From: Symbiodinium natans
Taxonomy: Eukaryota > Sar > Dinophyceae > Suessiales > Symbiodiniaceae
Assembly (NCBI GenBank): GCA_905221605.1
Contig: CAJNDS010002404.1
Coordinates: 62,001 to 126,000 of the forward strand
Length of the DNA: 64,000 nt
Direction: 5' to 3'
Of the stretch, positions 22,001 through 32,142 are shown piece by piece (the first letter of the stretch is position 1; every line of letters starts with the position of its first letter). Both the position numbers and the translations under genes were made by a program. Under the pieces are notes generated by a model that did not search any database, was not told where the DNA came from, and was given only the letters and a program-made list of their open reading frames with translations.

Positions 22001-24620
22001 ACGCCTCATGAGATGCCTTAAAGGGGCCACATATGCTACAGGCGCACTCGAGGATGAAGTAGGCAACACAAGCTAACACGAAGTCCTTCTACTTCTACAA
22101 CGCCAGCCCCCCCGTGAGCCCAACATTTTTCCTACGTCCGCAAGCCCCAACCCCAAAGCCTAAGGTCTGAAACCCTAGAAGGCTTGAAACCTTCACCTAC
22201 AAGAGCTCCTATCGTCCACAAGCCTTGCTACATTTCGAAGCACCGATACGAATCTAACGAGATTAGGCTATAGTCCTAAACCCTAAACCCTAAACCCCAA
22301 CCCCAAACCGTAAACCCTAAACCCTCAATACCTTCAGTGCCTCTTAGCTCCCTTAGGAAGACAGCATTCTCAGTAAGCAGGTTTATGGTTTAGGGTTTAG
22401 TAGTTTGGGGTTTAGGGTTGAGGGTTTAGGGTTTAGGGTTTAGGGTCCACAGATGGAACAAAACTCCACAACCCCAAGACCTTCATGGAGCCTGTCTGAC
22501 AGAGGGGGGGGGGGGGTTCAAGAGTTCCTTGGCCCCCAGAAACCGAGAAAGCAGGTGCTCTACAACATCAGCTACGCCAACCAGGTCCAGTCACTTTTGG
22601 AGCGCTTTTGCTTTGCTTCTTGTGTTTTGTTTTTCTTCGTTGGGTTGAAGATTTGCTGGGTTTCCGGTCATCCTGCCACTAAGCGCTTCAACAGCTTCCA
22701 TCACACCCTAAACCACCCTTCCTATCCCCACAAGGCAAGAGAAAGAGGGCGGGGGGAGGCGAAATTGCTGTGGGTATGCTTTTTGTAGCCCAGAGCCCAC
22801 CAACCTTCAGGGAGTTCGGGGTTCCGCAGAGGCCCCGGCCATCCATTTGAAGCAGCTCAACCCGCACATCGAGCCCCGCGACTTCTCAAGTGGGAACTGG
22901 ATGTTGGAGTTCTATACTTTAATGGGTTTTTTTCTGGGTTCCTGTTATAGCTACTTTATACCCAAAAAGTATATACTTTTTTTCCAGGTTCTACTCCAAA
23001 ATAGGGGGAAATGGGGGGGGGATGGGAGGGAGAAGGGATTCAAGGAGCAAGCTTGCCCCAAAATCTGGAGCAGATTCGATTCCCCAGATTTCGCTGGCCA
23101 CTTCCGAGGGACGTTCGAAGTGTAAGGCTTGGTTCTTCAGGGAAACTAGGTAGGCCCTTGGGACATTTTTATTGTTCCCTTGTTGGGTTTAAGGAATCAT
23201 ATTCAGGAAAATTGGGTCCAAGGGTTCTAAGGGCCATCCTAGGAAATGATGGGGTTTAGGGTTTAGGGTTTAGGGTTTAGGGTTTAGTAGGGTTTAGGGT
23301 TTAGGGCATGTACACAGGTTGTCGGATGCTTCTGGGGCCTTGGCAAGCTGAGCTTCTGCACGTGCTTGAAACGTTCAGCTTGTAGCCTGCCAGAAGCAGA
23401 GTGTCTCTTGAAGCCAACCCAAATCCAAGGCCCTTAATTGCAGAGTATTCCCAAACTTTATCAAGGGCCCTATCAGGATTAGGATACCGTCCTTCAAGTA
23501 AGATGGTTTGGAAGTTCTGAATGCATGAGGCTTGGCGAGGCTGCGGTCAATTTCAACAACGAGGCCTCTTGCGTTTTGTCGGGCTTGAGGAGGGTTTAGG
23601 GTTTAGGGTTTAGGATTTCGGGTTTAGGGTTTCGGGTTTAGGGTTTAGAGTTTATTTAGCTGCCAGGTTGCAGTCCACTGGTGAGTTGAAGAGGACCCTT
23701 CGTGAACCCTGAACCGTAGTGAGAGACATCTTTTGCGTGTACAAGGCCTAGTTGAGGTTGTGTTCAAGATGAGGGTCCTTTTCTCAGGAACCCTAGAGAT
23801 GAGGACACCAATTCCTAAACCCTGAATACAAGACCGGAATCACGAAATCGAGAACTGCCCATGCGTCCTGCAGACCGGTTGCCCGGACATTGCACGCAAC
23901 CACAAGATGTCTATAAACCCCAAGCCCTAAACCCCTAAACTCTACAAACCCTAAACTGTAACCCCTATACCCTAAACTTGAAGCTCCCTACACGTTGCAA
24001 CCCCACACAGACTGCAATTAGTGGTGGTTGACCTTGATTCTTGGCGCCACAGCCCCTCCTTGAGTCCTCTAGAAAATCTCAGCGCGACCTTCTCGCGCGA
24101 GGTTCCTTGGATGTCGGGTTTGGGGGCTTGAGGTTTAGGCTTTCGCACCATGAGCCCAAAAAAAAGCAACGAGGAAAGCCCCAAAACTGAAAGTCTCGGC
24201 TACCCCCTCCAGATGTTAAGCCCCTAAACCCTTAAGCCCCTAAGCCCTTAAGCCCCTAAGCCCTTAAGCCCCTAAGCCCCTGAAGCCCCTGAAGCCTAAG
24301 CCAGGGCCTTCACGCCACAAAGGGCCTCTGAATCGAGATCCTCACAATTTGTCATCACATGAACCAGGCTTGTATCCCTGTTATTGGTGAGTGTATTTAG
24401 GGTTCCTTTTTAATACTGGTGAGTGTACATAATCGGTGTCCTATTGGCGGTACAGGGAATCTAACCCTACTTCACATGTTTTTGGAAGCCCTAGGCCCAC
24501 CCTAAGCTCACTTTAGCGCCCTTGCTCCCACAGGCCATGGCTTACAGGGATAGCCGCGTCTTCAACGGCTTCGGCACTCGCGGACTTGGTGGCACCAACG
24601 CGACCCTGGCAACTATTAAG
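13098..24620 (+). CDS. polyketide synthase ketosynthase (KS) domain, about 14 exons, catalytic residues altered
   Basis: KS domains condense acyl-thioesters in polyketide synthesis. Exons: 13098-13163, 13773-13836, 14816-14886, 15149-15209, 15789-15834, 15932-15994, 16985-17039, 18035-18105, 18990-19044, 19584-19620, 21032-21075, 21714-21764, 22830-22889, 24534-24620. KS motifs occur in family order: VMYDTWAAAQAS where DTACSS is expected, ICGGVFLQMSPFMW, NPAGRCFSFDQ then AANGYVRGE, LKPYAEKVD, NNGRSAGLAAPSGPAEQE, ISPLDVDAMECHAAGS, SSAKPNVGVQQEACAM, IHLKQLNPHI and GFGTRGLGGTN. From 16985 to 21764 every splice phase agrees. The Cys nucleophile is replaced by Ala, HGTGT reads HAAGS (first His kept), and the His of NIGH is Val, so it may be non-condensing or decaying. 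Small exons are probably missing near 16.0-16.9, 21.8-22.8 and 22.9-24.5 kb. The ends at 13163, 14886 and 15834 are approximate. Confidence 0.82.
13161..13285. mobile_element. 125-bp element with imperfect terminal inverted repeats at an exon end
   Basis: Starts GTGGAGGTTCAGGGGGTACT and ends AAGTGCCCATGAACCTCCA, which are inverted repeats of about 19 bp. Its left end coincides with the end of the KS exon 13098-13163, so the intron appears to begin at or within the element. A related sequence is at 5541-5610. Confidence 0.6.
13615..13715. mobile_element. palindromic MITE-like element, copy 2
   Basis: Shares CAGTCCTTACTAGGGATTCT and a mirrored ACTAGAATC, then GTATAAAGGGGAACA. Inside a KS intron. 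Confidence 0.65.
14481..14800. repeat. TTTAGGG field followed by CCCTAAA cluster in a KS intron
   Basis: About 14 TTTAGGG/TTTGGGG units at 14,481-14,600, then a CCCTAAA/CCCTACA/CCCGAAA cluster at 14,759-14,802 that ends 12 nt before the acceptor AG. Inside the intron 13837-14815. Confidence 0.93.
15401..15660 (+). repeat. TTTAGGG arrays in a KS intron
   Basis: Two G-rich tracts (15,401-15,505 and 15,607-15,665) in the GC-AG intron 15210-15788. Here no CCCTAAA partner is present near the acceptor, so not every intron shows the inverted pair. Confidence 0.93.
16797..16895. mobile_element. palindromic MITE-like element, copy 3
   Basis: A near-perfect hairpin: GAGTCCTTAATAGGGATTAT pairs with ATAATCCCTATTAAGG, with a short AGTAGGGGGTTGCT loop and outer TTCCCCCCT/AGGGGAA arms. 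Confidence 0.75.
17535..17598 (+). repeat. (TTTAGGG)8-9 tract
   Basis: Near-perfect tract in the KS intron 17040-18034, with another at 17,096-17,152. Confidence 0.95.
17890..17985 (-). mobile_element. MGVSENRG-type dispersed element, copy D
   Basis: The best-preserved copy on this strand. The minus strand reads MGVSENRGTLFGGPCKGTLF. It lies inside the KS intron 17040-18034. Confidence 0.7.
20935..20980. repeat. (CCCTAAA)6 tract near an acceptor
   Basis: Six perfect units lie about 50 nt before the acceptor of exon 21032-21075. Confidence 0.95.
21117..21298 (+). repeat. longest TTTAGGG field
   Basis: About 24 heptamers in two blocks split by ACCACTT and by three TTTTGGG units. It starts about 40 nt into the intron after exon 21032-21075. 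Confidence 0.95.
24221..24298. repeat. 16-bp tandem repeat derived from CCCTAAG
   Basis: About four to five copies of CCCTTAAGCCCCTAAG, probably a degenerate CCCTAAA field that was re-amplified. Confidence 0.85.
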
Positions 24621-24894
24621 GGTGCAAGGTTTCGGGCTTCGGAACCCCAAGCCGTAGATACCATAAAGCATTCACGAATCAGGAACCCTGTCCACTGCTT
24701 GATGTCACTGGCCGGCAGTTTGGGGCATGAAGGGCTGGCTGATCAGGAGCTTGATATAGGAAGGAGTTCTCACTACCATCCCGCCACATAACCTCGACCC
24801 AAGAATAGTTATCAACAACCCAAAGAAAGCCAAAGCACACCGCTACTAGCTCAAAGAAGGACCCCCCAGACAATCCTCCACCCTCCTCGAAAAG

Positions 24895-27881
24895 TGCGGT
24901 GACCCCCCGAAAACGCTGCGCCAGATCAACATGCTCTGCTGGTTCTCCGCAGATGGCTCCCGCGTGAGATCCCGAGGTTTAGGGTGTAGGGTTTAGGGTT
25001 TGTGCCAAAATTCTTCGGGTGAGGAGGCCGCCGAAAAGCCCTGAGAGGTCCAAACGGAAAGAAGAAAAAACAAAGAGAGACCTCAAAAAGGAGCGGTCTA
25101 GGGTTTAGGGTTTAGGGTTTAGGGTGTTGAGCCCTGAGAAAGAAAGGGCCCAATTCCAACTTCCGCCAGAATCAGGGTTCTGGGAGCTGAGTTTCAATGT
25201 GCAGGGGTTGCGGGGGCAGTTCAAATGGCCCTAAACCCTAAACTCTCAACCCTAAACCCTAAACCCTAAACCAGTGTCCTTTCTTCCTTCCGAAGGGTTC
25301 TCCACGACAAAATCTTTGTGCCAAAGGTCCCAGTCGTGAAGCCGAAGATGGAGAGGGCTTCCTTCTCCTACTGGCCGGCAGGCCAGGTATGACCAATCAA
25401 CCCTGGACCATAAGGTTTGGGGCCTTTCGGGTTTAGGGTTTAGGGTTTAGGCGTAGAAGAGCAGAGAACAGGAGAGGCGGATCAGGTAGGCATCCCTTTC
25501 CGAATTCCTCAGACTTTCCTCCTGCTGCAGACACTTTCCTCTCAGACCCCTGAGTGGATGCCCAACGCACCTCGATCGCACCCTCTGAAGGCCCTGGAAG
25601 CCCCCAGCCCCTGAACCCTACAGGCCCCAAACCTCGCAAAATTCCCGAAACCTCCCGAAACCTCCCGAAACCCTGAGCCTTCAACCCCTCCCCTAAAAAC
25701 TTCCCTAACCCCTAACCCCTAAACCCTAAACCCTAAACCCCCCCCCCAACAAGACACAAAGCCCTTCAAGCCGCAGGCGGCGGCATGCTGGAGAGCGACC
25801 TCAAGGCCTCGGAGGCGCAGCTTCCCTCCTTCAACATACGGGCTCAAAACCCAACTTTTTTCAACTTTTGGGCTTCTTAATAAGGGTTTAGGGTTTAGGG
25901 AAAGCTTAAGCTGTTATTTCCTTGGGTTTTGGGGCCAGTAAGTCAAAAGGAAAGAGGAGAGCGTGGAGCCTCTCTGAAGAGGGGGGAAGGAAAAGAGGAA
26001 GGGTTTGGGGGTTGAGGGTTTCGGGGTTTAGGTTTAGGGTTTAGGGCTAGGGAATGAGGAGAGCCACGTGAGGGGCCCCGAAAAGAAGCCCCTTTTGTGA
26101 CGAAAAGCTTATGACACAGGGTTGGTGTGGTGTCAGCTCTCTTCTGCCACGCCTGACCACTCGGTGGGCTGACTTTCCAGTCGCTGCGAAGGTTTACCCA
26201 AAAATGGTCCCCCAAATAGTAGCATTCCCTAATACTAAGAGACCCCCCATAAGGTACCCCTAATTTCGGAAACCCCCATGTCCAGTCTGCATGCTCCATT
26301 GGACGGCCTCATGTTGCCCATGGCCAGGGCTACTTCATCATTGGCACCTGGACCAATTGGCGAACACCCGAAGAGATGGCCACGCGCCTGCAGCGCATCC
26401 CTTTCTGACCATCAGGGTTTAGGGTTTAGGGTTTAGGGTTTAGGGATCTTGGGTGTTATTCTGAAAAGCAAAAGGCCTGAAAGGCCGAGGCTCCCAAGCC
26501 CTGAGCGCGAAGCTCACCATCCTGGAATTCCTCCCCCGCCCAATCCACACAAAGGTGCGGCAGAAGGACGGCTCCTTCACCACCACCGCCCGAAGCCCCA
26601 GCATCCACAAAGCGCCGAGGGGTCGAGACCACTCTTTGCCCCATCTTCAGCTGCCGGTTCAGGATTCAAGTTCAGGGTGTAAGGACCATGCCCCAAGCAG
26701 TTTTTTTGTGCGGCTCGTTTGGGTGTTGAAGTTTGGGGACCCCAGCGGCTTGACCCTGTCACTGTCACAAAGCTTTCCATCTCCGAAGGTCACTCTTGGC
26801 GAAGACTGCGTGGAGGTGGGCTTATGGGCTCCAGGGGGCAGTGCACATGAAGCCTTCCACGGATGTTTAGGGTTGAGACTTTTGGGGCTCAGGGTATGAC
26901 GTGCAACAAGGGTCGAGCTGCCTGGAAGGCCTTCCAGATCTTGCTGGATGGTGAGAAGGACAAGGTCTTGCATCCGGAGAGGCAAGTGTTTTTTGGCGAA
27001 TTCTGGGCGATCGGACACGCAGAGGGGGTCGACATGACTGCGTTAAGCGCGCGGCCGGCACCTGCAGCCCCAGACAACGCAATTTTCTCGAGGCTTGCTC
27101 GCGTTTTGGACGATGGCCACACTCGCCGTCCTGGAAACTGTCATCGCTTTTGGACGTGTGGGCTCGCGAAATACGAAAAATGTTGTCTCTTTTTGTCTTT
27201 TCGAGGTCTGGGCTCACGAACTACGAAACTGTCGTCGCTTTGTGGACGGGTTCGCGATCTAATTCAAACATTCGTCAAACAATCGTATCTTTTGCATTTC
27301 CACGTTTAGGGGCACACAGGAGGGCATAGTGGTGAAACGCGCATCCCGCGTCCACTTTGTGCTTCGCAGGCCGAATGCCCTGCCGGGCAGCAGATTGCAG
27401 GGCCCGACCATGGGCTACTACCTTCATGCCGCGGGCTTAAGGTTTATTGTTTAAGGTTTAGGGCTTAGGCGGCTTAGGGTTTATGTAGGGTTTAAAGTTT
27501 TGAGGAGGTGCTTTTGTGGCGATGCTAAACGCTTCAGACTTCGTGTTGTTCTGCCCTGACTACAGCCGCCATGCTGGAGTGACCACATAGCCGCGTCCCA
27601 CGTGTCAGAAGCAGCCCCCAAAAATCTTTCTGCAAGCTTGCGGTGGGAGCTAGGGCTTGGCCAACACACATACTCCTGGGTCCCCGCCACTCTCTCGGGT
27701 CTTCTGACTGAACACCCTCTCAACCTCTTGAAACCCTCGAAACCATAGCCCTCAAAGCCCCCAATGTTCTCCACTTAAAACACTCCCGAGGGAACAGACA
27801 GAACCCAAAGAGCCCAAAGAACCCTCTAAACCTTAACTGCTTGAGGGCCAGAACCTGAACTGGGTCATCGACGGCCGCGAG
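24895..27881 (+). CDS. WPAGGG / GTWTNW module behind the KS, possibly carbohydrate-binding-like
   Basis: Exons: 24895-24963 (LRQINMLCWFSADGSR, donor GTGAG), 25327-25381 (KPKMERASFSYWPAG), 25777-25814 (GGMLESDLKASE), 26328-26378 (GYFIIGTWTNWRTPEEM), 26555-26587 (VRQKDGSFTTT), 26911-26985 (KAFQILLDGEKDKVLHPERQ), 27370 to about 27410 (QQIAGPDHG) and 27846-27881 (NLNWVIDGRE). From 25327 to 27370 phases and GC/GT-AG ends agree, giving WPAGGGMLE and then KASEGYFIIG. The GTWTNW core resembles the V-G-S-W-x-x-W motif of starch/glycogen-binding domains (CBM20/48). From memory, similar modules follow KS domains in dinoflagellate proteins; this was not checked. It most likely belongs to the same polypeptide as the KS: 24620 and 24895 can be joined with a GC donor after a Gly codon. 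Confidence 0.65.
26187..26281 (-). mobile_element. MGVSENRG-type dispersed element, copy E
   Basis: Shares the CCCCCAAATAGTAG, AGGTACCCCTAATTTCGG and AAACCCCCATG blocks with copies C and D. It lies in the intron just before exon 26328-26378. Confidence 0.7.
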
Positions 27882-28463
27882 GCCCAAAAGGGGGCTAAAA
27901 GAGTGAGGGCTTTAAGAAAAAGGCTTTCAGAGATTCAGTCGGGGTTTAGGGTTTAGGGTTTAGGGCTTGGGGTTCGGGCTCATGGTGTCAGCGTTTTCTG
28001 TAGCTGTTTTGTACAAAGCGCCCTGTGGCGTTCGAGGTTGTCGGCAACTCTCGTCGTCATCGTCATCACAACGGTATAACTTTAAGAGAACATGCTGCTT
28101 GAAGAGCCAGGTGACTCTCCCGGCCGTGGAGGATGCAGCCTGCGGCTCTGTCTCGGGTTCCAGGGCTAGTCTTTTGAAAATCGTATGGAGAGAAGAGCAG
28201 AAGGTTTTCAGGTTCGCAGGGCAGCGCAATGCTGCTCTGCGTTGCTTCAGCCGTCTTGGGCTGTGAACCCTTCACATCCAAGACTTCCCAAAACCCTCAA
28301 CCCTAAAGCCTAAACCCCCAAACCTGAAGCTCTTAACCCCTAAACCCGAAGCTTTCAACCCAGAGCCCTAAACCCCAAATCCCTAAACCCTAAACCTCAA
28401 GTCCCTAAACCCTTAACCCAAAAGGCCTAAACCCCAAATCCCCGCAAACTTGCCGGGCCTCAG

Positions 28464-28536
28464 ATCAGCTCCATTCTGCCCTCGAGCAGCGTCAAGCAGA
28501 AGCTGCGGAGCTCCCAGGCCCAACCTTCGCCCCGGA
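28464..28536 (+). CDS. isolated exon, acidic helical segment
   Basis: After CCTCAG the frame reads QLHSALEQRQAEAAELPGPT and onward, ending before GTAGGGTTTAGGG. The composition suggests a helix followed by a Pro-rich turn. It lies between the WPAGGG module and the Lys-rich exons and probably belongs to the same large gene. No family is recognised. Confidence 0.4.
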
Positions 28537-28539
28537 GTA

Positions 28540-30200
28540 GGGTTTAGGGTTTAGGGAGATTAGAGTTTAGAGTTTAGGGTTAGAGTTCAGGGTTTAGGGT
28601 TTAGAGTGCAGCATTCTAGGGTGCAATCTTTACCCTGTTCGGGGGGAGTGCTCAGTAGGGCCCAAAACGGATAAACCTTGTTGGGGGGTTAAGAAGACTT
28701 TGAAACACTCTGCCTGGATTTAGGCTGTTTTCAGGATTGGGTGGGGAGGAGGGTTTTGTCCCGGTTCTCGGAGGCTTCTGAGGTTTAAGGTTTTACCCCA
28801 GTACCGTGGACCGTTCTCGAGGTCTAGGTTGAAACCAGCGGGGTTGCTTCGTTCTCAGCTTGTAGGATGTGCGCATGGCTTCATTGCTTGAGGTGTAAGC
28901 TTTGGATCCCTCTCCCCGAACCCCTGAAGCTCAAGTAAGGAGAGGCGAGAGAACCGACGCGCTTTGGAGTGAACACGCAGCACCCACGCCACAACGAGTG
29001 CCCATGAAAGGGTTTAGGGTTTTAGAGAAGCAACGACCGGGACAGTTCTCCAAAGTGTTGCCGGTACACTCTGAATAGAAGGGGCCCACAACATGCCCAC
29101 CACATACCCATCCATAGCGGGGACACTGCCTCTGCCTTGCCTACCTTGCTTGGGAGGACGCGTTGGCCCATGCCAGAGACCAGGGTCAGCCAGGTGACCA
29201 GTACGAGGCGCTTAGGGAAAGTTTAAGGAGTATGCAGTCCCCCATCTTGTAGCACCCTCATATTTTGAATACTCGACCCAGAACCCCTCCTACCTTCGAT
29301 GAAGGCACATTCCTTAAACCCTATACAGATCTCGCCAAAAAAACAAAAAAGGGGGTCGATTTGCACGGCACAGGGTAAGGTGGATTGCCGGAACTTCCCA
29401 AAATAGGGTCCCTTGGTATATCCAACAGGAACAGTCGGTTTGCTGTCCTGATCATAGTAAACCCCCAAAACGGGTACCTGGAGCATGTTTGCACTAACAG
29501 TTTGCAAAATGGCATCGCAGGTGAAGCTCTACATCTCTGGGAAGTACCGTGCAGTGACGTGGTCCAAGATCACATAAACACCTTCCACAGACTTCCGCAC
29601 ATTCGTCAGACGCGTCATGGTATTCAAAATTGAAGGGGCTCTTCCAAGCAACCAAGCAAAGATAGCTGAGTGGTCCTCTCCAGCCAGACTTTACCCCAAT
29701 CTTCTCGCCATCCAGTCGTTGACTCACAGGCAGAAGTGAAAAAGGCCCGTAAAAATGCACATGTTTGCGGCACAGCCCTAAACCCTAAACCCTAAACAAG
29801 GGGATCCAGATATTTGGGGGGCATCTATCAGGGTCCCTCAATATCGTAAACCCCTGTTGAAAAGCACGTCAAAACCTCCCCTGCCGGTCCAAGCCAAGCC
29901 AGAAGCAAGTAGCCCCTGAGATGCGTTGAGGGTCCTTTTGCAAGCTTCTGAGAGCCGATTTCCACCAAGGGCTTTGGGTTTAAGGGTTTAGGGTTTGGGG
30001 TTTGAACTGCCGCCTCCTCAGCGAGTCTTGATACAAACAGCAAGCTGAACGCGCGGTTCGGCGCACGGTGGCCAGCCATGGGCAAAGCTGTCGCATCCCG
30101 GCAAGTCTTAGATTCTGCGCTCCTTGTGACAGTCTTGCACACAGTTCGGACGTTCACGAGACCCATCCTAAAGCCTGAGCCCCAAACCTTCACACGCAAG
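28540..30200. other. non-coding stretch, probably intronic
   Basis: The stretch has scattered TTTAGGG-like units at its start, then unique DNA, with a partial relative of a short dispersed repeat near 29,385-29,480. Long frames here do not show coding composition or splice support. I see no convincing gene. Confidence 0.4.
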
Positions 30201-30510
30201 GCCAAAGCGAAGAAGCTGCTCAAGAAGAGAGCAAGCTCAAAAGCCGCTTCCTCTGTCGGAGCTGCTGAGCCAGCAAAGAAGCCGCCGATGAAGAAGCTGA
30301 AAATGAAGAAGAAGAAGACGGCCGCGAAGGTCCAAAAGGCAAGTCTCGCATTTGAGAGGCAGACGTGCGAGCCTTCTTTCTGCAAGTCCTTTCCCCCCAA
30401 GAAAAAGTGTTGCCCTCCTAAACCCTTAGCCCTGAACCCTCTGGCACTCGAAAAAGCAGGCTGATGAAGCGAAAGCCCAGCAAACGGCAAAGGAGGCGCA
30501 GCCCAAAGAG
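30201..30510 (+). CDS. two exons of a Lys/Ala-rich segment
   Basis: Exon 30201-30338 starts after CGCAAG and is strongly basic (KAKKLLKKRASSKAASS, later KKLKMKKKKTAAKVQK). Exon 30460 to about 30510 continues in phase with ADEAKAQQTAKEAQPKE. The intron 30339-30459 is GC-AG. Such composition is seen in flexible linkers, nuclear targeting segments and H1-like basic proteins, and the sequence does not decide among them. An alternative end of the first exon at 30329 (GT donor) would break the frame to the second. Confidence 0.5.
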
Positions 30511-30959
30511 CGGCTTCCTTGCATGTTTGGTGACCAAAACCTCAATCCCACCAGACTCCTTCCCTTGCAGTAACATGAGGATTCACAGGGATTTAGGGTG
30601 TTTAGGGTTTAGGGTTTAGGGTTCGTAGGGTTTCGGGGTTGAAAGCACAGTTGGGCCAAGGACGTCTGCGTCCTGCGCGCTTTGCGAAGGCCTGGTACCC
30701 TTGGAAGGCACCATGCGCCACTTGGACATACAAGCACTCCAACAAATTTGCACGACGGTTGCTCGCGTGGCTGTTTCTATACGAATACACGAATAATGCA
30801 CTAGAAACATAATGACAATATAACTGACCATATAAAGATGTAAGATTTCAGACTACGACAAAAAAATGTTCGGATATTCGAATATAGCCATTGAAAAGTA
30901 GAATAGAACAATAGAATTGAATCCCCTCCTTTTGCTTCAGAAAGACGCATCGGAACCCT

Positions 30960-31385
30960 AAACCCTTGCACCTTAAACCTAAACCTTAAACCCTAAACCC
31001 TAAAGACCCCAAACCCAAAAACACCCTAAACCTTAAACCTTAAACCCTAAAATCCCTAAACCCTTATACCTTAAACCCTACACCGAAACCCCTAAACCCT
31101 AAACCTTCATAAACCCTAAACCCTAAAAGGCTCTAAGCCCTTATACCTTAAACCCTGAACCCTTGTACCCTAAACCCTACACCGTAAACCCTAAGCCTTA
31201 AACCTTAAACCTGAAAAGACCCTAAACCAAACAATGAAAAAGTTCCTAAACCCTTTACCTTAAATCCTGAACCCTAAACCTTGAACCCTGAAACCCTAAA
31301 CCCTTTACCTTAAACCCTAAGCCCGAAAAGACCCTAAACGCTTTACCTTAAACCCTGAACCCTAAACCTTAAACCCTGAAACCCA
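30960..31385. repeat. decaying CCCTAAA field, last large one
   Basis: About 425 bp of CCCTAAA mixed with CCTTAAA, TTATACCTTAAACC and CCCTGAA variants. It marks the end of the repeat-rich part of the window. Confidence 0.9.
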
Positions 31386-31387
31386 GG

Positions 31388-31475
31388 ATGTCGCGGATGC
31401 GGCCGAGCCATGGTGGCAGAAGCTCGACCGTCCTGAAGGGATGCAGAGAACTGCTCCAGAAAAAAAGCGAACAGG
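31388..31475 (+). CDS. isolated exon ending at a telomeric repeat tract
   Basis: After AACCCAG the frame reads DVADAAEPWWQKLDRPEGMQ and onward, and ends at GTTTAGGG. An alternative frame (RMRPSHGGRSSTV) is also open but less exon-like in codon choice. Upstream 31,000-31,385 is a decaying CCCTAAA field. This is the last exon-like segment in the repeat-rich part, so it may be near the end of the large gene. Confidence 0.4.
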
Positions 31476-32142
31476 GTTTAGGGTTTAGGGGTTTAGGGTT
31501 TAGGGTTTAGGGTTTAGGAACATGTCAGCAGAGATTTGCACAACTTCAGGGTTCGAAATGCTTGCGAGTTGGGTGAAACTACATGGGACCCCGCGACCAA
31601 GCATGACTTCATGAAGAGTTTCATACATCACGACATTCTGTTGCAACTACTGCCCGAAGCATGATGTGATGTGCTTCCAGTTTGCCTGCATGATCTCAAT
31701 TCTTGCATCGCTTCGTCTCTGCCCGCTTTGCGGTCATCGGGCAGGGGTCTTCTGAGTTCCTGTGCGCCACAGATCGTATTTAGCTCTGGCTGGAGCTGTG
31801 CTCTCTCCATGGGCACAGGTAACAACATTTGGTGTAGTTTACGGACGCACGCCTATGCCACTGTCGCAGCAGTGGCACTCGAACAGCGAGCGGCCCTGAC
31901 CACCCCAATGCCAACATGGCGAAATAACTTGCTACAATGCCAACCACCTGACATGCATGTTAGTCGGAGCAACACAAAACAAAGTATTATTACACCTTGT
32001 AGTGTTTATATTTTTTTTTATGTGTGGCGTCGACCTCACAATTCCCCCCTTGAATCCTAAATCTTAAGCTTCCTTAGTGACAACTTCAGGTTCAGGGAAG
32101 GTTCGCATTTTCCCACAAGTACGGGATAATTAGCCCAGCGCC

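Noticed and set aside
29828..30490. 220-codon minus-strand ORF
   Set aside because: It is the antisense of the Lys-rich + strand exons (runs of F/L from AAG-rich DNA) and reads through telomeric DNA.
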